Origin: Photobacterium sanguinicancri
GTDB lineage: Bacteria > Pseudomonadota > Gammaproteobacteria > Enterobacterales > Vibrionaceae
Assembly: GCF_024346675.1 (NCBI RefSeq)
Contig: NZ_AP024850.1
Coordinates: 1,674,001-1,738,000, forward strand
Length of the DNA: 64,000 nt
Direction of reading: 5' to 3'
This document shows positions 25,715-34,659 of the stretch, piece by piece. The translations under genes and the position numbers were made by a program. Each line of letters starts with the position of its first letter. The first letter of the stretch is position 1. The notes below the pieces were generated by a model that saw only the letters and a list, made by a program, of their open reading frames with translations, ran no database searches and was not told the origin of the DNA.

Positions 25715-27433
25715 ATGTCTGCAACATCAGCCTCTGTACGCGCCGATTTTCATTTAACTGAAGAACTAAACAAAACCGTAGTACAAAGTTTAGTGAGCTC
25801 ATTTGGCCTCGATTTTTTACTGTTTGAAGATAAAAAAGGCGGCGAAGTTGCCACTGTTCATAACGTACGTAAACACCATAATGGTGAGTCTGATATCTAC
25901 GTTGCTGAGCAAGTAAAACAAGAATATGAAAACAGAGGTGCTTATAAGCCTGCAAAACTTGATGCGGACGGTAATCAAGTGTTCAACAGTAAAGGTAAAG
26001 CGGTAAAAGTTGATCGCTACCATGCTGACAGTGGATATAAAAGCCGAGGAGCCGTTGATAAGACATTGCAGCAAGAAGGCCAATTATACGATGCATATCG
26101 TGGTCAAAATATGGCACAAAACGACAATCGCCAGCTTGATCATATTATTTCATCGAATGAAGTGCACAACGATGCTGGCCGTGTACTTGCAGGGCTAGAT
26201 GGTGTCGAATTAGCGAATCGAGGTTCAAATTTTCAATCTACTCATTCATATATTAATAACCTTAAATCAGCGCACTCAATGGATGCATTTTTAGGGGATG
26301 TACTGCCTCGCACCCTAGAATCTAAAAAAGCACGGATAAAAACAAATCAAGATAAACTGGTAGCAATGCCAGAAAGTACGCCACAACAGCGCCATGAAAA
26401 ACGTAAGCTTGAAGGCAGCATTGCGAAAGACAAAGGCCACGTTGAAGTATTAGAAAGCATCGACGCAGACAAAATGCGTGAAGCGGATAAGCAAGCGCGT
26501 CAGCAGTACGATGGTCAGATCAATGCCAAGTACTATACCAGCAGTAAGTTCCTTAAAAGCACCGGGTATGAATCTGCAAAATCAGGGCTAAAAATGGGCA
26601 TGCGCCAAGCCTTAGGTATGATTTTGGCCGAAGTGTGGTTTGAACTAAAAGAACACATTCCGTCGCTTTATAAAGACTCGCAAGGTAACTTCACTTTAGA
26701 GCGTTTTCTTGATCGTTTAAAAACGATGGCCGTTGATATTTGGACCCGCATTAAAGCGAGATTTAAAGACATTCTTACCGAATTCAAAGACGGCGCTATC
26801 GGCGGTGTACTTTCTAGCTTGACCACCACTGTCATGAATATCTTTTTCACCACTCAAAAGTTGATTGGTAAGTTGATCCGAGAGATGTGGACCAGCTTAG
26901 TGTCAGCAGCAAAAATGGTGTTTTTTAATCCCAGTAAACTGTCGGCTGGCGACTTAGCGCGTGAAGTCACCCGTATTTTGTCCACGGGTGTCGCAGTCGC
27001 TATGGGGGTTATATTGAATCAGCACCTAGCAACGGTAATGACATTTCCTTTAGGTTCAGAACTTGCTGCATTTCTTAGTGCCATTGCCACAGGCCTGATG
27101 ACATTAGGTATCACATACTTTTTAGATCACAGCGAGGTGATGCAAAAGGTGTGGAACTTCCTTAATCAATTTAAAAGCGAAGCGCGTCGCACATTAGAAT
27201 ACTTCCAAAAAGTGAATGTTGAACTAGACCGTTATTTGGTTGAGCTGGCCGCCCTAGAATTTAATTTAGCCCCACAAGAAATGGCGCAATTTACCGATAG
27301 TTTAGTCGCCGTTAATAGTGAATATGAGAAAGGCTTGATTCTTACGCAGGAAATCAAAAAGCGCGATATTGAATTACCATTTGAAGCGGGTAACTTAGAT
27401 AGCACGCGGAGTTGGTTGAAGAGCTTATGTTAA
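25715..27433 (+). CDS. HNH-like nuclease domain fused to membrane region
   Basis: This 572-residue protein is not a named family to me. Residues 139-185 carry an HNH/beta-beta-alpha-metal-like signature without Cys: LDHIIS, then EVHNDAGR, ELAN, and a closing Asn/Lys helix (INNLKSA). Residues 200-265 are a charged coiled coil. From about 290 to 475 there are several amphipathic or hydrophobic helices, including VAVAMGVIL and a second pair at 445-470. A final coiled coil ends in Leu-Cys. A nuclease domain fused to a membrane module suggests a toxin-like or abortive effector. It overlaps the next gene by 7 bp. Confidence 0.65.
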   Translation: MSATSASVRADFHLTEELNKTVVQSLVSSFGLDFLLFEDKKGGEVATVHNVRKHHNGESDIYVAEQVKQEYENRGAYKPAKLDADGNQVFNSKGKAVKVDRYHADSGYKSRGAVDKTLQQEGQLYDAYRGQNMAQNDNRQLDHIISSNEVHNDAGRVLAGLDGVELANRGSNFQSTHSYINNLKSAHSMDAFLGDVLPRTLESKKARIKTNQDKLVAMPESTPQQRHEKRKLEGSIAKDKGHVEVLESIDADKMREADKQARQQYDGQINAKYYTSSKFLKSTGYESAKSGLKMGMRQALGMILAEVWFELKEHIPSLYKDSQGNFTLERFLDRLKTMAVDIWTRIKARFKDILTEFKDGAIGGVLSSLTTTVMNIFFTTQKLIGKLIREMWTSLVSAAKMVFFNPSKLSAGDLAREVTRILSTGVAVAMGVILNQHLATVMTFPLGSELAAFLSAIATGLMTLGITYFLDHSEVMQKVWNFLNQFKSEARRTLEYFQKVNVELDRYLVELAALEFNLAPQEMAQFTDSLVAVNSEYEKGLILTQEIKKRDIELPFEAGNLDSTRSWLKSLC

Positions 27434-27771
27434 CCGAAAACCTCAAACCATTTCCGTGTAACGGCTGTGGGAAATGCTGCGCGAACGTTCACCTGTCAGA
27501 AATAACGCTGCCACTAAGTCGAGGTGATGGCATCTGCCGTCACCTTGATACCGCGACAAGGCGTTGCAAAATTTATGATAACAGGCCAAAGATTTGCCAA
27601 GTAGAACTGCAATATCGAGAGCATTATTCAGAACAGTTTTCATGGGATGATTTTATCGCGATTAACCTAGAAATTTGTGAGAGTCTGCCTGATAGAATTA
27701 CCAACAATCCTGATGATCTTGAGAGTGATAGAAGTAGAACATCAGCGAAAGACGAAGGAATAAAATGCTAG
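27427..27771 (+). CDS. YkgJ-type cysteine cluster protein
   Basis: The 114-residue protein has the YkgJ/CxxCxxCC signature near its start (PCNGCGKCCANVHL), followed by CRHLDTATRRCKIYDNRPKICQ. This matches the family proposed to bind zinc or an iron-sulfur cluster. The ATG at 27427 overlaps the end of the HNH-like gene by 7 bp, and the stop overlaps the next start by 7 bp. This shows tight translational coupling on both sides and strongly suggests a common function. Its role could be metal supply to, or modification of, an operon partner. Confidence 0.78.
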   Translation: MLTENLKPFPCNGCGKCCANVHLSEITLPLSRGDGICRHLDTATRRCKIYDNRPKICQVELQYREHYSEQFSWDDFIAINLEICESLPDRITNNPDDLESDRSRTSAKDEGIKC

Positions 27772-28094
27772 GTAAAATTGAATCGGCACTGGAGAAATTT
27801 AATGCCTCAGCAGTAGAGGCTAAAGCCGTTGTCGATAGTACACAGAATCTCGCACTAGAGGCGAAAGAGTTAGCGCCAATGCTCGACTTGGTTGATGAAC
27901 GTATTCAAAAAGCCGCCGTAAATCTAAAAAAAGAAGTGCTAGAAACGATCGACCAAGCACATGCTAAACACAAGCAGGAAATGGAAGCACAATTTACAAT
28001 AGAGCGAAGCCATCAAAAAAAGATGTTATTGCTTAACGTGGGTATCGCGACCATGGCTGTTATTACATTCGTCTTTCAGCGTATTCTTAGTTAG
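27765..28094 (+). CDS. Coiled-coil, C-terminally anchored small protein
   Basis: The 109-residue protein is almost wholly helical. Charged heptad-like sequence runs over residues 5-80, and one hydrophobic helix closes the protein (MLLLNVGIATMAVITFVFQRIL), so it should be tail-anchored in the inner membrane. It overlaps the preceding cysteine-cluster gene by 7 bp. It may scaffold or anchor a soluble partner such as the hydrolase encoded next. No family recognised. Confidence 0.65.
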   Translation: MLGKIESALEKFNASAVEAKAVVDSTQNLALEAKELAPMLDLVDERIQKAAVNLKKEVLETIDQAHAKHKQEMEAQFTIERSHQKKMLLLNVGIATMAVITFVFQRILS

Positions 28095-28123
28095 CTTTAT
28101 CTTACAAAGGAATCCAAATAACA

Positions 28124-28996
28124 GTGCTCAGTAAACTCAAAGCCATTAAAGCGGCATTACCTCGCGTAAACCGTAATCAATCAATGTCCGATCCAAGCTC
28201 TGCCGTTGAATTGCATGTCATTCGTGAAGGTAAGCAAAAGCCCGAGACCAAAACCGAGACCAAGACCAAAACCAAGGCAAATGCAGCAACCATACTCGTG
28301 ATTAACGGTTTTATGTCGGGCAAAGGTTGTGATGTTTCTGACTGGCTCGAAATTGTCGATACCTTATACCCTGATCACAAAGTGATCCATGTGAAATGGA
28401 AGGCGGGTAACTTGAGCGACTTGCTGTTGGACGATGGCTTAATTCAGTTAATGCCGAGTGTGACCACACAAGATTCGTTAATCAAAAAGTTAGGTGTAGC
28501 AGGATTTTCTGCGATCAATAAAGTCTCTGGGCATTGGCGAAAAGCGTTTGCTGAAACCGAAGTTGTGGGTGTCGCACTGGCCGATTTAATTGAGAAAGAT
28601 CCTGAATTAAATGGTTGTGTGTTGATGGGGCATTCACTCGGTGCTCGCATTATTCGTCACACCATGGAAAGGCTGACAACCAACAAAGTTAGCCAATGTT
28701 ATTTGTTAGCGGGGGCAGTGTCATCGCATTCTAAATTGTGGAATACGGTTTTTGATAAACACGCGACCACCGCTTTTATCAACTGCATGAGTAAGACAGA
28801 TTCAGTACTAAAATACGCTTATAAAGCGGGGACATTATTTCGGGAATCACCGATAGGTTTACATGCGTTAGAGCACAAAAATCATACCGCGATTACTAAC
28901 CTTGATGTTACTGACGTTGCTAGTAAGCACACCAAGTTTAAGCATAAAGCCTTGGGTGAGTTGTTGAAGAAAGCATTTTCTGACATGAAATCCTGA
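28124..28996 (+). CDS. Alpha/beta hydrolase, DUF726-like
   Basis: The 290-residue protein starts with GTG. After a low-complexity Lys/Thr/Glu stretch (about 43-53, from a short tandem DNA repeat) comes an alpha/beta hydrolase core. It has a first strand ATILVINGFMSG, the nucleophile elbow LMGHSLGARI, then YLLAGAVSS, a likely acid in SKTDSVLKYAYK and a likely His near the end. The pattern matches DUF726 (TMCO4/Mil1-like) lipases or esterases. It is the last gene of the operon. A lipase-like enzyme beside membrane proteins suggests membrane attack or lipid signalling; neither is shown. Confidence 0.72.
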   Translation: MLSKLKAIKAALPRVNRNQSMSDPSSAVELHVIREGKQKPETKTETKTKTKANAATILVINGFMSGKGCDVSDWLEIVDTLYPDHKVIHVKWKAGNLSDLLLDDGLIQLMPSVTTQDSLIKKLGVAGFSAINKVSGHWRKAFAETEVVGVALADLIEKDPELNGCVLMGHSLGARIIRHTMERLTTNKVSQCYLLAGAVSSHSKLWNTVFDKHATTAFINCMSKTDSVLKYAYKAGTLFRESPIGLHALEHKNHTAITNLDVTDVASKHTKFKHKALGELLKKAFSDMKS

Positions 28997-29042
28997 GTAG
29001 AAGTATCGCGAGATCCTAAAATAAAGAGACAAGGACGTTTAA

Positions 29043-29393
29043 ATGAATATTAGCCAATTTTCAGCGCTGACTGGATTGTCGCCTCATACCTTAAGGTATT
29101 ACGAAAAGATTGGTTTGTTAGCATCTGTTTCTAGAAACCAAAGTGGTCATCGTAATTATTCAAAGAAAGACCAAGAGTGGGTCGCTTTCATTACTCGTCT
29201 TAAAGAAACGGGTATGCCGTTGAATCAGATCATGGAGTATGCAAAATTGCGTGAACAAGGGATTGAAACCGCGGATCAAAGGAAAGACCTGCTTGAACAG
29301 CATTCAGACAACCTTCAAAAAAGAATAGCAAGTGAACTTGACCACTTAGAAGCGTTGAAGAAGAAAATTGACTATTACAATCAGCTAATTTAA
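29043..29393 (+). CDS. MerR family transcriptional regulator
   Basis: The 116-residue protein has a MerR winged helix (ISQFSALTGLSPHTLRYYEKIGLL) and the following RNYSKKD turn. A dimerisation coiled coil completes it, with no metal-binding Cys, so it belongs with organic-ligand or stress MerR regulators. It sits directly before the carboxymuconolactone-decarboxylase-like gene. The intervening promoter has the elongated spacer typical of MerR control. Confidence 0.85.
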   Translation: MNISQFSALTGLSPHTLRYYEKIGLLASVSRNQSGHRNYSKKDQEWVAFITRLKETGMPLNQIMEYAKLREQGIETADQRKDLLEQHSDNLQKRIASELDHLEALKKKIDYYNQLI

Positions 29394-29396
29394 CCA

Positions 29397-29427
29397 TTGA
29401 CTTAGAGTTAACTCTAACAAGTATCGT
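29397..29427 (+). promoter_or_regulatory. MerR-type promoter with 19-bp spacer
   Basis: A -35 box TTGACT (29397-29402) and a -10-like TATCGT (29422-29427) are separated by 19 bp. The spacer holds an inverted repeat centred on AGTTAACT. A long spacer with a palindrome is the hallmark of promoters that MerR proteins activate by DNA distortion. Confidence 0.7.
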
Positions 29428-29458
29428 CGCTTTAGTGTTTATTAACTGGAGTGTAGAA

Positions 29459-29836
29459 ATGGACAATCAACGATATGTAAATGGGTTAAACAAGCTTAAT
29501 GAGATTGATGGTGAAGCAGGGCAAAATGTCTTAAAGAGTTTGAATGATATTTGCCCCGATCTTGCTAAATACATCATTGAGTATCCCTTTGGAGATATTT
29601 ATCAACGTGATGGCCTTGATTTAAGAACAAGAGAATTAGTCACGGTTGCGGCATTAACGGCTTTAGGTCACTGTCAGCCGCAATTAAATGTGCATATTAA
29701 TGGTGCATTAAATGTTGGCTGTACACCCAAGGCGATCACCGAAGTGATCCTACAAATGTCTGTTTATGCGGGCTTTCCCGCATCATTAAATGGGATGTTC
29801 GTTGCTAAAGAAGTTTTTAAATTACGTGAAGAATAA
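29459..29836 (+). CDS. Carboxymuconolactone decarboxylase-like protein
   Basis: The 125-residue protein matches the CMD/AhpD-like fold: [60 protein letters not shown]. It has one Cys in the helix where AhpD enzymes have a CxxC pair. The ATG at 29459 follows a CTGGAGTG Shine-Dalgarno and is preferred to the in-frame upstream start. Control by the adjacent MerR protein is indicated by the promoter. The last ~150 bp recur at 31909-32065 as a fragment. Confidence 0.82.
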   Translation: MDNQRYVNGLNKLNEIDGEAGQNVLKSLNDICPDLAKYIIEYPFGDIYQRDGLDLRTRELVTVAALTALGHCQPQLNVHINGALNVGCTPKAITEVILQMSVYAGFPASLNGMFVAKEVFKLREE

Positions 29837-29885
29837 GTCGTGTAAAGCAATTTACATATGCGTTAATTCTATTAGTAAGCGATTA

Positions 29886-29927
29886 ATAAACGATAAAGCA
29901 GCTATTTCTAGCTGCTTTATCGTTTAT
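29886..29927 (+). terminator. Strong terminator after CMD gene
   Basis: A perfect 19-bp stem with a 4-base TTTC loop lies 50 bp after the stop. The right arm is T-rich and is followed by further weak T-content. Confidence 0.75.
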
Positions 29928-30317
29928 AGGTGTAAGCAGACCGATTAACCTTGCCATCGATAGTCCTCATTTTATGTGTCTGAACATTGATGATGGCACT
30001 GCTATGGTTAGAGCTATGCATATAGGCCTCCCTAATATCAATATGATAGTCAGCTAACCTAATAAAGACTCCCATTTAATGAAGGTTTTTCATTTTGGTT
30101 TAAATGTACGTTTGTTTATTATTTGGTCAATCAAGTCAATATGGAAGGTGAAAGCAATATTTAACTCACATTTTAAATGGTTTCCTATTATAATCACCCA
30201 TATTCAACTGGTTGATATGGCTTTGGTTTTACTTGGTTGGGTTGGATTATAGCAGGTATTAACATACTGAATACTATCTATGCATTTTATTGTTTTTTAT
30301 TTAAAAGAGGGTTAATC
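29928..30317. other. Left part of inserted segment, no gene seen
   Basis: This stretch separates the CMD gene from the lipoprotein gene. It is AT-rich and has no start codon with a useful frame. The 30237 start in frame with the lipoprotein lacks a Shine-Dalgarno and would put 27 residues before the lipoprotein signal. Confidence 0.35.
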
Positions 30318-30932
30318 GTGCCATATGTGTTTTTGATACTAGCTGTTATCTTACTTGGAGGTTGTGCTTCTAAGACTGAATCTAAATGGATATACCAAAC
30401 GAGAAAAGCCACACAAGAAGAGGTTAGCAAAGCAAAAATAGAATGTGACTGGGATTTAAAGCTTGATCTTGCTTATCGACAGATATTATCGTCCCCATCA
30501 GCTAAGATTACACCTGAAATTAATTCTATTTATAAATCAATGAGGCGTTGTATGGCGATACAAGGTTTTATCTCTGAATCAATAATTGAGAAAAACACAA
30601 ATACAATGTTAGCTGAAGTCACAAAAAGAAATAATGAATCATGTCCTATTATCATTGATGAATATACTAAGCTCGACCGTATATATAGTACTGACAAGCA
30701 GTACATTGCATTGTATACACTTACGGGATTGAACTTTGACTATATCGATAAATATGAGTTTTTTACAAAAATAAAAAAGGCACTTATTGAAAATGTTTGC
30801 TCAAACTATATCAATATAGCATTTATGAATAATGGTGTTGATTTTAATTATATTTATAAAGATGATAATCAAAATGAAGTTATTTCTATAATAATCGAAA
30901 AGTCTGATTGTGTAGACGAAAGTGTTTTATAA
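30318..30932 (+). CDS. Predicted lipoprotein
   Basis: Starting at the GTG at 30318, preceded by AGAGGG, the product is about 204 residues. It has a short hydrophobic signal and a lipobox LLGGC, so Cys 17 or so would be lipidated. The rest is helical, with four further Cys and many charged residues, and no family is recognised. It is AT-rich like its neighbour encoding a signal peptidase. The two genes form the cargo between the CMD gene and its duplicated 3' fragment. Confidence 0.6.
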   Translation: MPYVFLILAVILLGGCASKTESKWIYQTRKATQEEVSKAKIECDWDLKLDLAYRQILSSPSAKITPEINSIYKSMRRCMAIQGFISESIIEKNTNTMLAEVTKRNNESCPIIIDEYTKLDRIYSTDKQYIALYTLTGLNFDYIDKYEFFTKIKKALIENVCSNYINIAFMNNGVDFNYIYKDDNQNEVISIIIEKSDCVDESVL

Positions 30933-30983
30933 AATTAAAGATTTAATGTTAAATTGATTGTGGTTTTTGCTTAAGGAGTGAGT

Positions 30984-31880
30984 GTGGGTACGTTTTGGAA
31001 ACCAAATATCTTGGTCGTAATCGTCTTAGGGTTAATAGTTCAGCCATTTGTTTTTCTTTATGTTAATAAACCAAGGTACTTTGTTTTATACTTTCTATTA
31101 CTGATAGGTGTAATGATATTTTCGCCTGATTTTATCGGTGCTTTAATTCTAATATGTCCTATTCATGGCTATATCATTGCTCGAAGATATAAAGGTCAAG
31201 GTGTCAGACCTTGGTTTGCTCGATGGTGGGTCACTATACTTTGTTTTTTAGTCATGCTTTCTCTACTGATTACAATTCGAGTGTTTTTCTTCGATTTATT
31301 TAGAGTACCTGCTAACTCTATGAGTCCTTTTTTGAATCCAGGCGACAAATTGGTGGTGGATAAGCGAGGGTTTGGTAATTATAGATATTTTGGAATGCAG
31401 TTTTCGAAAATACCTGCATCAGTTAATTTAGAAAGAGGGGATGTGATTGTTTTTCAATATCCAAAGAACACTAGTATTGATTTTGTGAAAAGAATTGTAG
31501 CTTTACCGGGGGATAAAATTACATATATAAACAAAAAAATTCAGATTGAAAAATATTGTCGTAAAACTAGTTGTAGCGGGGATGGTAATAGCGATTATTT
31601 AAATATTGTGAGAAATGATAAAGGTAAATTACTTGATAAAGGCCTTTGGCTATATGAAGAATATGCTGGTAATAATAAATACGACATTTTGATAGATAAA
31701 ACAAAAAAAGATAGAACTAGTAAGTACTTTACTCAAGAAAATTCTAAAGTTGGTGAGTGGATCGTTCCTTTAGGGCACTATTTTGTCTTAGGTGATTATA
31801 GAGATAAAAGCCTTGATAGTCGTTATTGGGGCTTTGTTCCGCAAGGAAATATAATTGGAACTGTAGCAATAGCTTGGTAA
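30984..31880 (+). CDS. Signal peptidase I-like protein
   Basis: The roughly 298-residue protein has three or four N-terminal hydrophobic helices (about 8-105), more than the two in standard LepB. The S26 peptidase domain follows: VPANSMSPFLNPGD holds the catalytic Ser, DFVKRIVALPGD the catalytic Lys, and YFVLGDYRDKSLDSRYWGFV is the conserved end. A Cys pair (YCRKTSC) sits in the middle. An AGGAG directly overlapping the first GTG favours the GTG at 30984. It is probably an accessory signal peptidase with its own substrate, perhaps the adjacent lipoprotein region, which is inference. Confidence 0.8.
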   Translation: MGTFWKPNILVVIVLGLIVQPFVFLYVNKPRYFVLYFLLLIGVMIFSPDFIGALILICPIHGYIIARRYKGQGVRPWFARWWVTILCFLVMLSLLITIRVFFFDLFRVPANSMSPFLNPGDKLVVDKRGFGNYRYFGMQFSKIPASVNLERGDVIVFQYPKNTSIDFVKRIVALPGDKITYINKKIQIEKYCRKTSCSGDGNSDYLNIVRNDKGKLLDKGLWLYEEYAGNNKYDILIDKTKKDRTSKYFTQENSKVGEWIVPLGHYFVLGDYRDKSLDSRYWGFVPQGNIIGTVAIAW

Positions 31881-31908
31881 TTTGTAAAAGGTAACTGCTA
31901 CAGTAATC

Positions 31909-32065
31909 AAATGTGCATATTAATGGTGCATTAAATGTTGGCTGTACACCCAAAGCGATCACCGAAGTGATCCTACAAATGTCTGTATATGCGGGCTTTC
32001 CCGCATCATTAAATGGGATGTTCGTTGCTAAAGAAGTCTTTGAATCACGCAATGAATTGACATAG
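31909..32065 (+). pseudogene. 3' fragment of a CMD gene (duplicate)
   Basis: About 150 bp match the 3' end of the CMD gene (from 29686) at roughly 95% identity, including its central [20 protein letters not shown] region. The fragment ends in a slightly different C-terminus and TAG stop. It has no start and no promoter. The intact gene and the fragment bracket the lipoprotein/signal peptidase insert. Confidence 0.8.
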
Positions 32066-32130
32066 TAGAGTCACCAAGTGATAGCTGGTAGATTTCGCCT
32101 TACCTGACAGTGAACAGTGTTAATTAAAGT

Positions 32131-32157
32131 GATGGGAGAGCGTTGAGTGTTCCCATC
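32131..32157. terminator. Hairpin before LysR gene
   Basis: Perfect 7-bp arms GATGGGA and TCCCATC flank a 13-base loop. On the minus strand it lies about 60 bp after the LysR stop. Confidence 0.4.
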
Positions 32158-32215
32158 ATTTACTTGTTATCACGTGTTTGGTTGATGAAAATGGGGCGCA
32201 GATACTTAATTCTTA

Positions 32216-33166
32216 TTAGCAATATAGCTGCTTAATTGTCTCTTTCAACCACTGAATCTTAGGGTTATGGCCATTTCTTTTATGCCAGATCATAGTGAAC
32301 GGAATACTGAGCTTGGCGTGTGCTTCTGCTTCTAAAGGAATAGGTAAGCAGACGAGATCTGGGTGTAACTGCTGGGTATATTGCTGGCAATATTGAGGTG
32401 CAGTGGTGATCATGTCGTGCCCTGATTGTGCCGCCATAAACAGTGATTGTTCAAAACTTGCCATGGTTAGTGCGACATTACGGGTTAAACCGATTTCAGC
32501 GAGTACTTCGTCTAGCGCCCAAGATTCGCTCTTTTCCCACACAATATTGATGTGCGGATACTGCAAGAATGCCTCTAGATCCCAATCTTGTTGTAATGCT
32601 GGGTGGTCTTTGTGTAAGAAGACCACTGGTGAATCATGAAACAAGACTTCAAAGTCGATGAAATACGGCAGTAAATCGAGGGATTCTTTCGAGCGTGGGT
32701 GCGATTCTCGCCCTGTAAAACCAATATCCGTTTCGCCCTGAATGATTGATTCGAGTGAATCGTAATCCCAGTTTTTAACTTTGATTTTTGCGGCTGGATA
32801 AGTGCGGTAAATTTCTTGTGATAGCGCATTAAACATAAGCAGCAAGAGTGGCGATTCTATGGTGAGATTGAATTGCACACCTTCAGGCTTATCATCGTTT
32901 CGCATCGCTAAAAGCTGGCTGCCAATTTGCAGCCAGTCTGAAAGATCTTGTGACATACTCTGTGCGAGAGTCGTCGGCCGTAGCCCTTGTGGCGTTTTGA
33001 CAAATAAAGGGTCGTCGAACCAATCGCGAAGCTTCGTCAGTGATTTACTCACCGTTGATGGCGTTACATTCAACTTCTTCGCTGTCTTAGAGACACTTTG
33101 CTCCTGTAATAGAAGCTGCAAAGTGAACAGTAAGTTAAGATCAAGCCGTGCTAACGATTTCTTCAT
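32216..33166 (-). CDS. LysR family transcriptional regulator
   Basis: The 316-residue protein has a LysR winged helix ([43 protein letters not shown]) and the [14 protein letters not shown] linker typical of the family, then an inducer-binding domain. Its start overlaps the end of the upstream MFS gene by 26 bp on the same strand, so the two are co-transcribed with the transporter first. It probably regulates its own operon. Confidence 0.82.
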   Translation of the reverse strand: MKKSLARLDLNLLFTLQLLLQEQSVSKTAKKLNVTPSTVSKSLTKLRDWFDDPLFVKTPQGLRPTTLAQSMSQDLSDWLQIGSQLLAMRNDDKPEGVQFNLTIESPLLLLMFNALSQEIYRTYPAAKIKVKNWDYDSLESIIQGETDIGFTGRESHPRSKESLDLLPYFIDFEVLFHDSPVVFLHKDHPALQQDWDLEAFLQYPHINIVWEKSESWALDEVLAEIGLTRNVALTMASFEQSLFMAAQSGHDMITTAPQYCQQYTQQLHPDLVCLPIPLEAEAHAKLSIPFTMIWHKRNGHNPKIQWLKETIKQLYC

Positions 33167-34355
33167 TGGTCGAATAATTTAAGGATGGCGATGGCACCAA
33201 TAATATTAGAGCGACGCAGATAATGCCACCAAACGCTAATACTATCGCCAACATATTCAATGCACTAACGCCAATAACGCCCATAAACCAAATGAATAAT
33301 GCCGAGCTACAAACCTGCATGATCCCCAGTAACGAACTTGCCATGCCAGCCCTTAGCGAAAATGGACTGAGCGCCTGACTCATAGATACACCAAACCCAA
33401 GTGAGAAACCCGCACAAATAAGCGCAAAGCTAAACAGGTTTATTGTCGGGTTTAGTTCAGCTAAGCCGGTCACTGTGAGGATGAGTCCAGCCGCAAGTAA
33501 CAGTATTTGAGAAACGAGCATTAAGGTACGTTGTTTAAACATAGCCAGCGAAAAAGGTGCGGAAAACGAGGTGATCATACTCACCAAAGCCGTTAATGCC
33601 ATGACCGATGAATAGTCACCGCGGCTATAGCCCATGTTGCCCATGATCAGCATAGGTGAGGTATTCACATAGGTAAGAATGGTCGTGACACCAATAGAGG
33701 TAATAATCAAACGGCTGACGAAAAAGCGCTCCCAGAACGGTTCTTGTTCTGCGGTATTACTCTCGGGTTGATCAGATTTGTCTGCAGTAATGCGTGATTT
33801 TTTGTGTTGATTGGTTTCTCGTAATACAAACACTGCGATTAAGCACACCAAGACGCCCATAGCTGCCATGGTGGTAAATAATGTCGGCCATGGAAATTTC
33901 AACATGATTAAGTGCCCAAGCACAGGCGCTAATACTGGCACAATACAAGTGATCCCATTGATCATCGATAGCACTTTGGCACGACGTTGATCGTCTAAGG
34001 TGTCGCGCAATATTGCAAAAGCGACTACGTAACAAGAGCCTGCACCGATACCTTGAGCAAATCTAGCCATCAAAAAGGTACTACTGCTTTCAGCTAAGCC
34101 GCCTAGCTGAGAGGCTAATGCAAAGGTAATAGCCCCAAAAATAGCAACGGGCTTACGGCCAATCGAATCTGAAAATTTACCTGCAAACAGCATGGTTGTT
34201 GCCATACCTGCCAGATAAATCGAAAAAGCGATATGAAGCTGAGATTCACTTGCTCCAAGATCTTTCGCGATATGTGGTAAACCGACTAAGTACAAATCAA
34301 TCGCGGTGGGGTAAAGCAAAACAAGTGCAAAACTACAAAGAAGATATCGAACCAT
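33141..34355 (-). CDS. MFS multidrug transporter, Bcr/CflA type
   Basis: The 404-residue permease has 12 helices. The MFS motif A is in the loop after helix 2 ([16 protein letters not shown]), and motif C-like sequence occurs in helix 5 ([12 protein letters not shown]), which marks drug/H+ antiporters. This is closest to the Bcr/CflA family of bicyclomycin and chloramphenicol exporters. The end overlaps the LysR gene. A TGAGG element precedes the ATG. Confidence 0.8.
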   Translation of the reverse strand: MVRYLLCSFALVLLYPTAIDLYLVGLPHIAKDLGASESQLHIAFSIYLAGMATTMLFAGKFSDSIGRKPVAIFGAITFALASQLGGLAESSSTFLMARFAQGIGAGSCYVVAFAILRDTLDDQRRAKVLSMINGITCIVPVLAPVLGHLIMLKFPWPTLFTTMAAMGVLVCLIAVFVLRETNQHKKSRITADKSDQPESNTAEQEPFWERFFVSRLIITSIGVTTILTYVNTSPMLIMGNMGYSRGDYSSVMALTALVSMITSFSAPFSLAMFKQRTLMLVSQILLLAAGLILTVTGLAELNPTINLFSFALICAGFSLGFGVSMSQALSPFSLRAGMASSLLGIMQVCSSALFIWFMGVIGVSALNMLAIVLAFGGIICVALILLVPSPSLNYSTNEEIVSTA

Positions 34356-34659
34356 GAAAACCTCACTAAAATGTTGTGAGGATATTAGTCGTCAAACCTA
34401 TTTAACGCGAGTTACAAATCTGACAACAGGTATTTCCATTTAGGACAAACCCTTAGATTGGTAAGCGCCTCCATTTTTGGTTGTTAATTTTTTGGCTAAT
34501 AGTGCGAGTATGGCGATTGAACCAGGTTAGGCGTATGCATTGGTCAGATTTAGTGCATTTGAACGATAATAAATCGGTTAAACCAGTGCTGGTGGCGATT
34601 TACTTTATAATGATGAGGAAAATAGATAAGCACAACTAGACAAGAAAAGTAGGTAGCAT
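34356..34659. other. Divergent intergenic region
   Basis: About 300 bp lie between the MFS gene and the VOC gene. They should hold both promoters, and a LysR site would be expected here, but no convincing T-N11-A palindrome was picked out. Confidence 0.35.
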
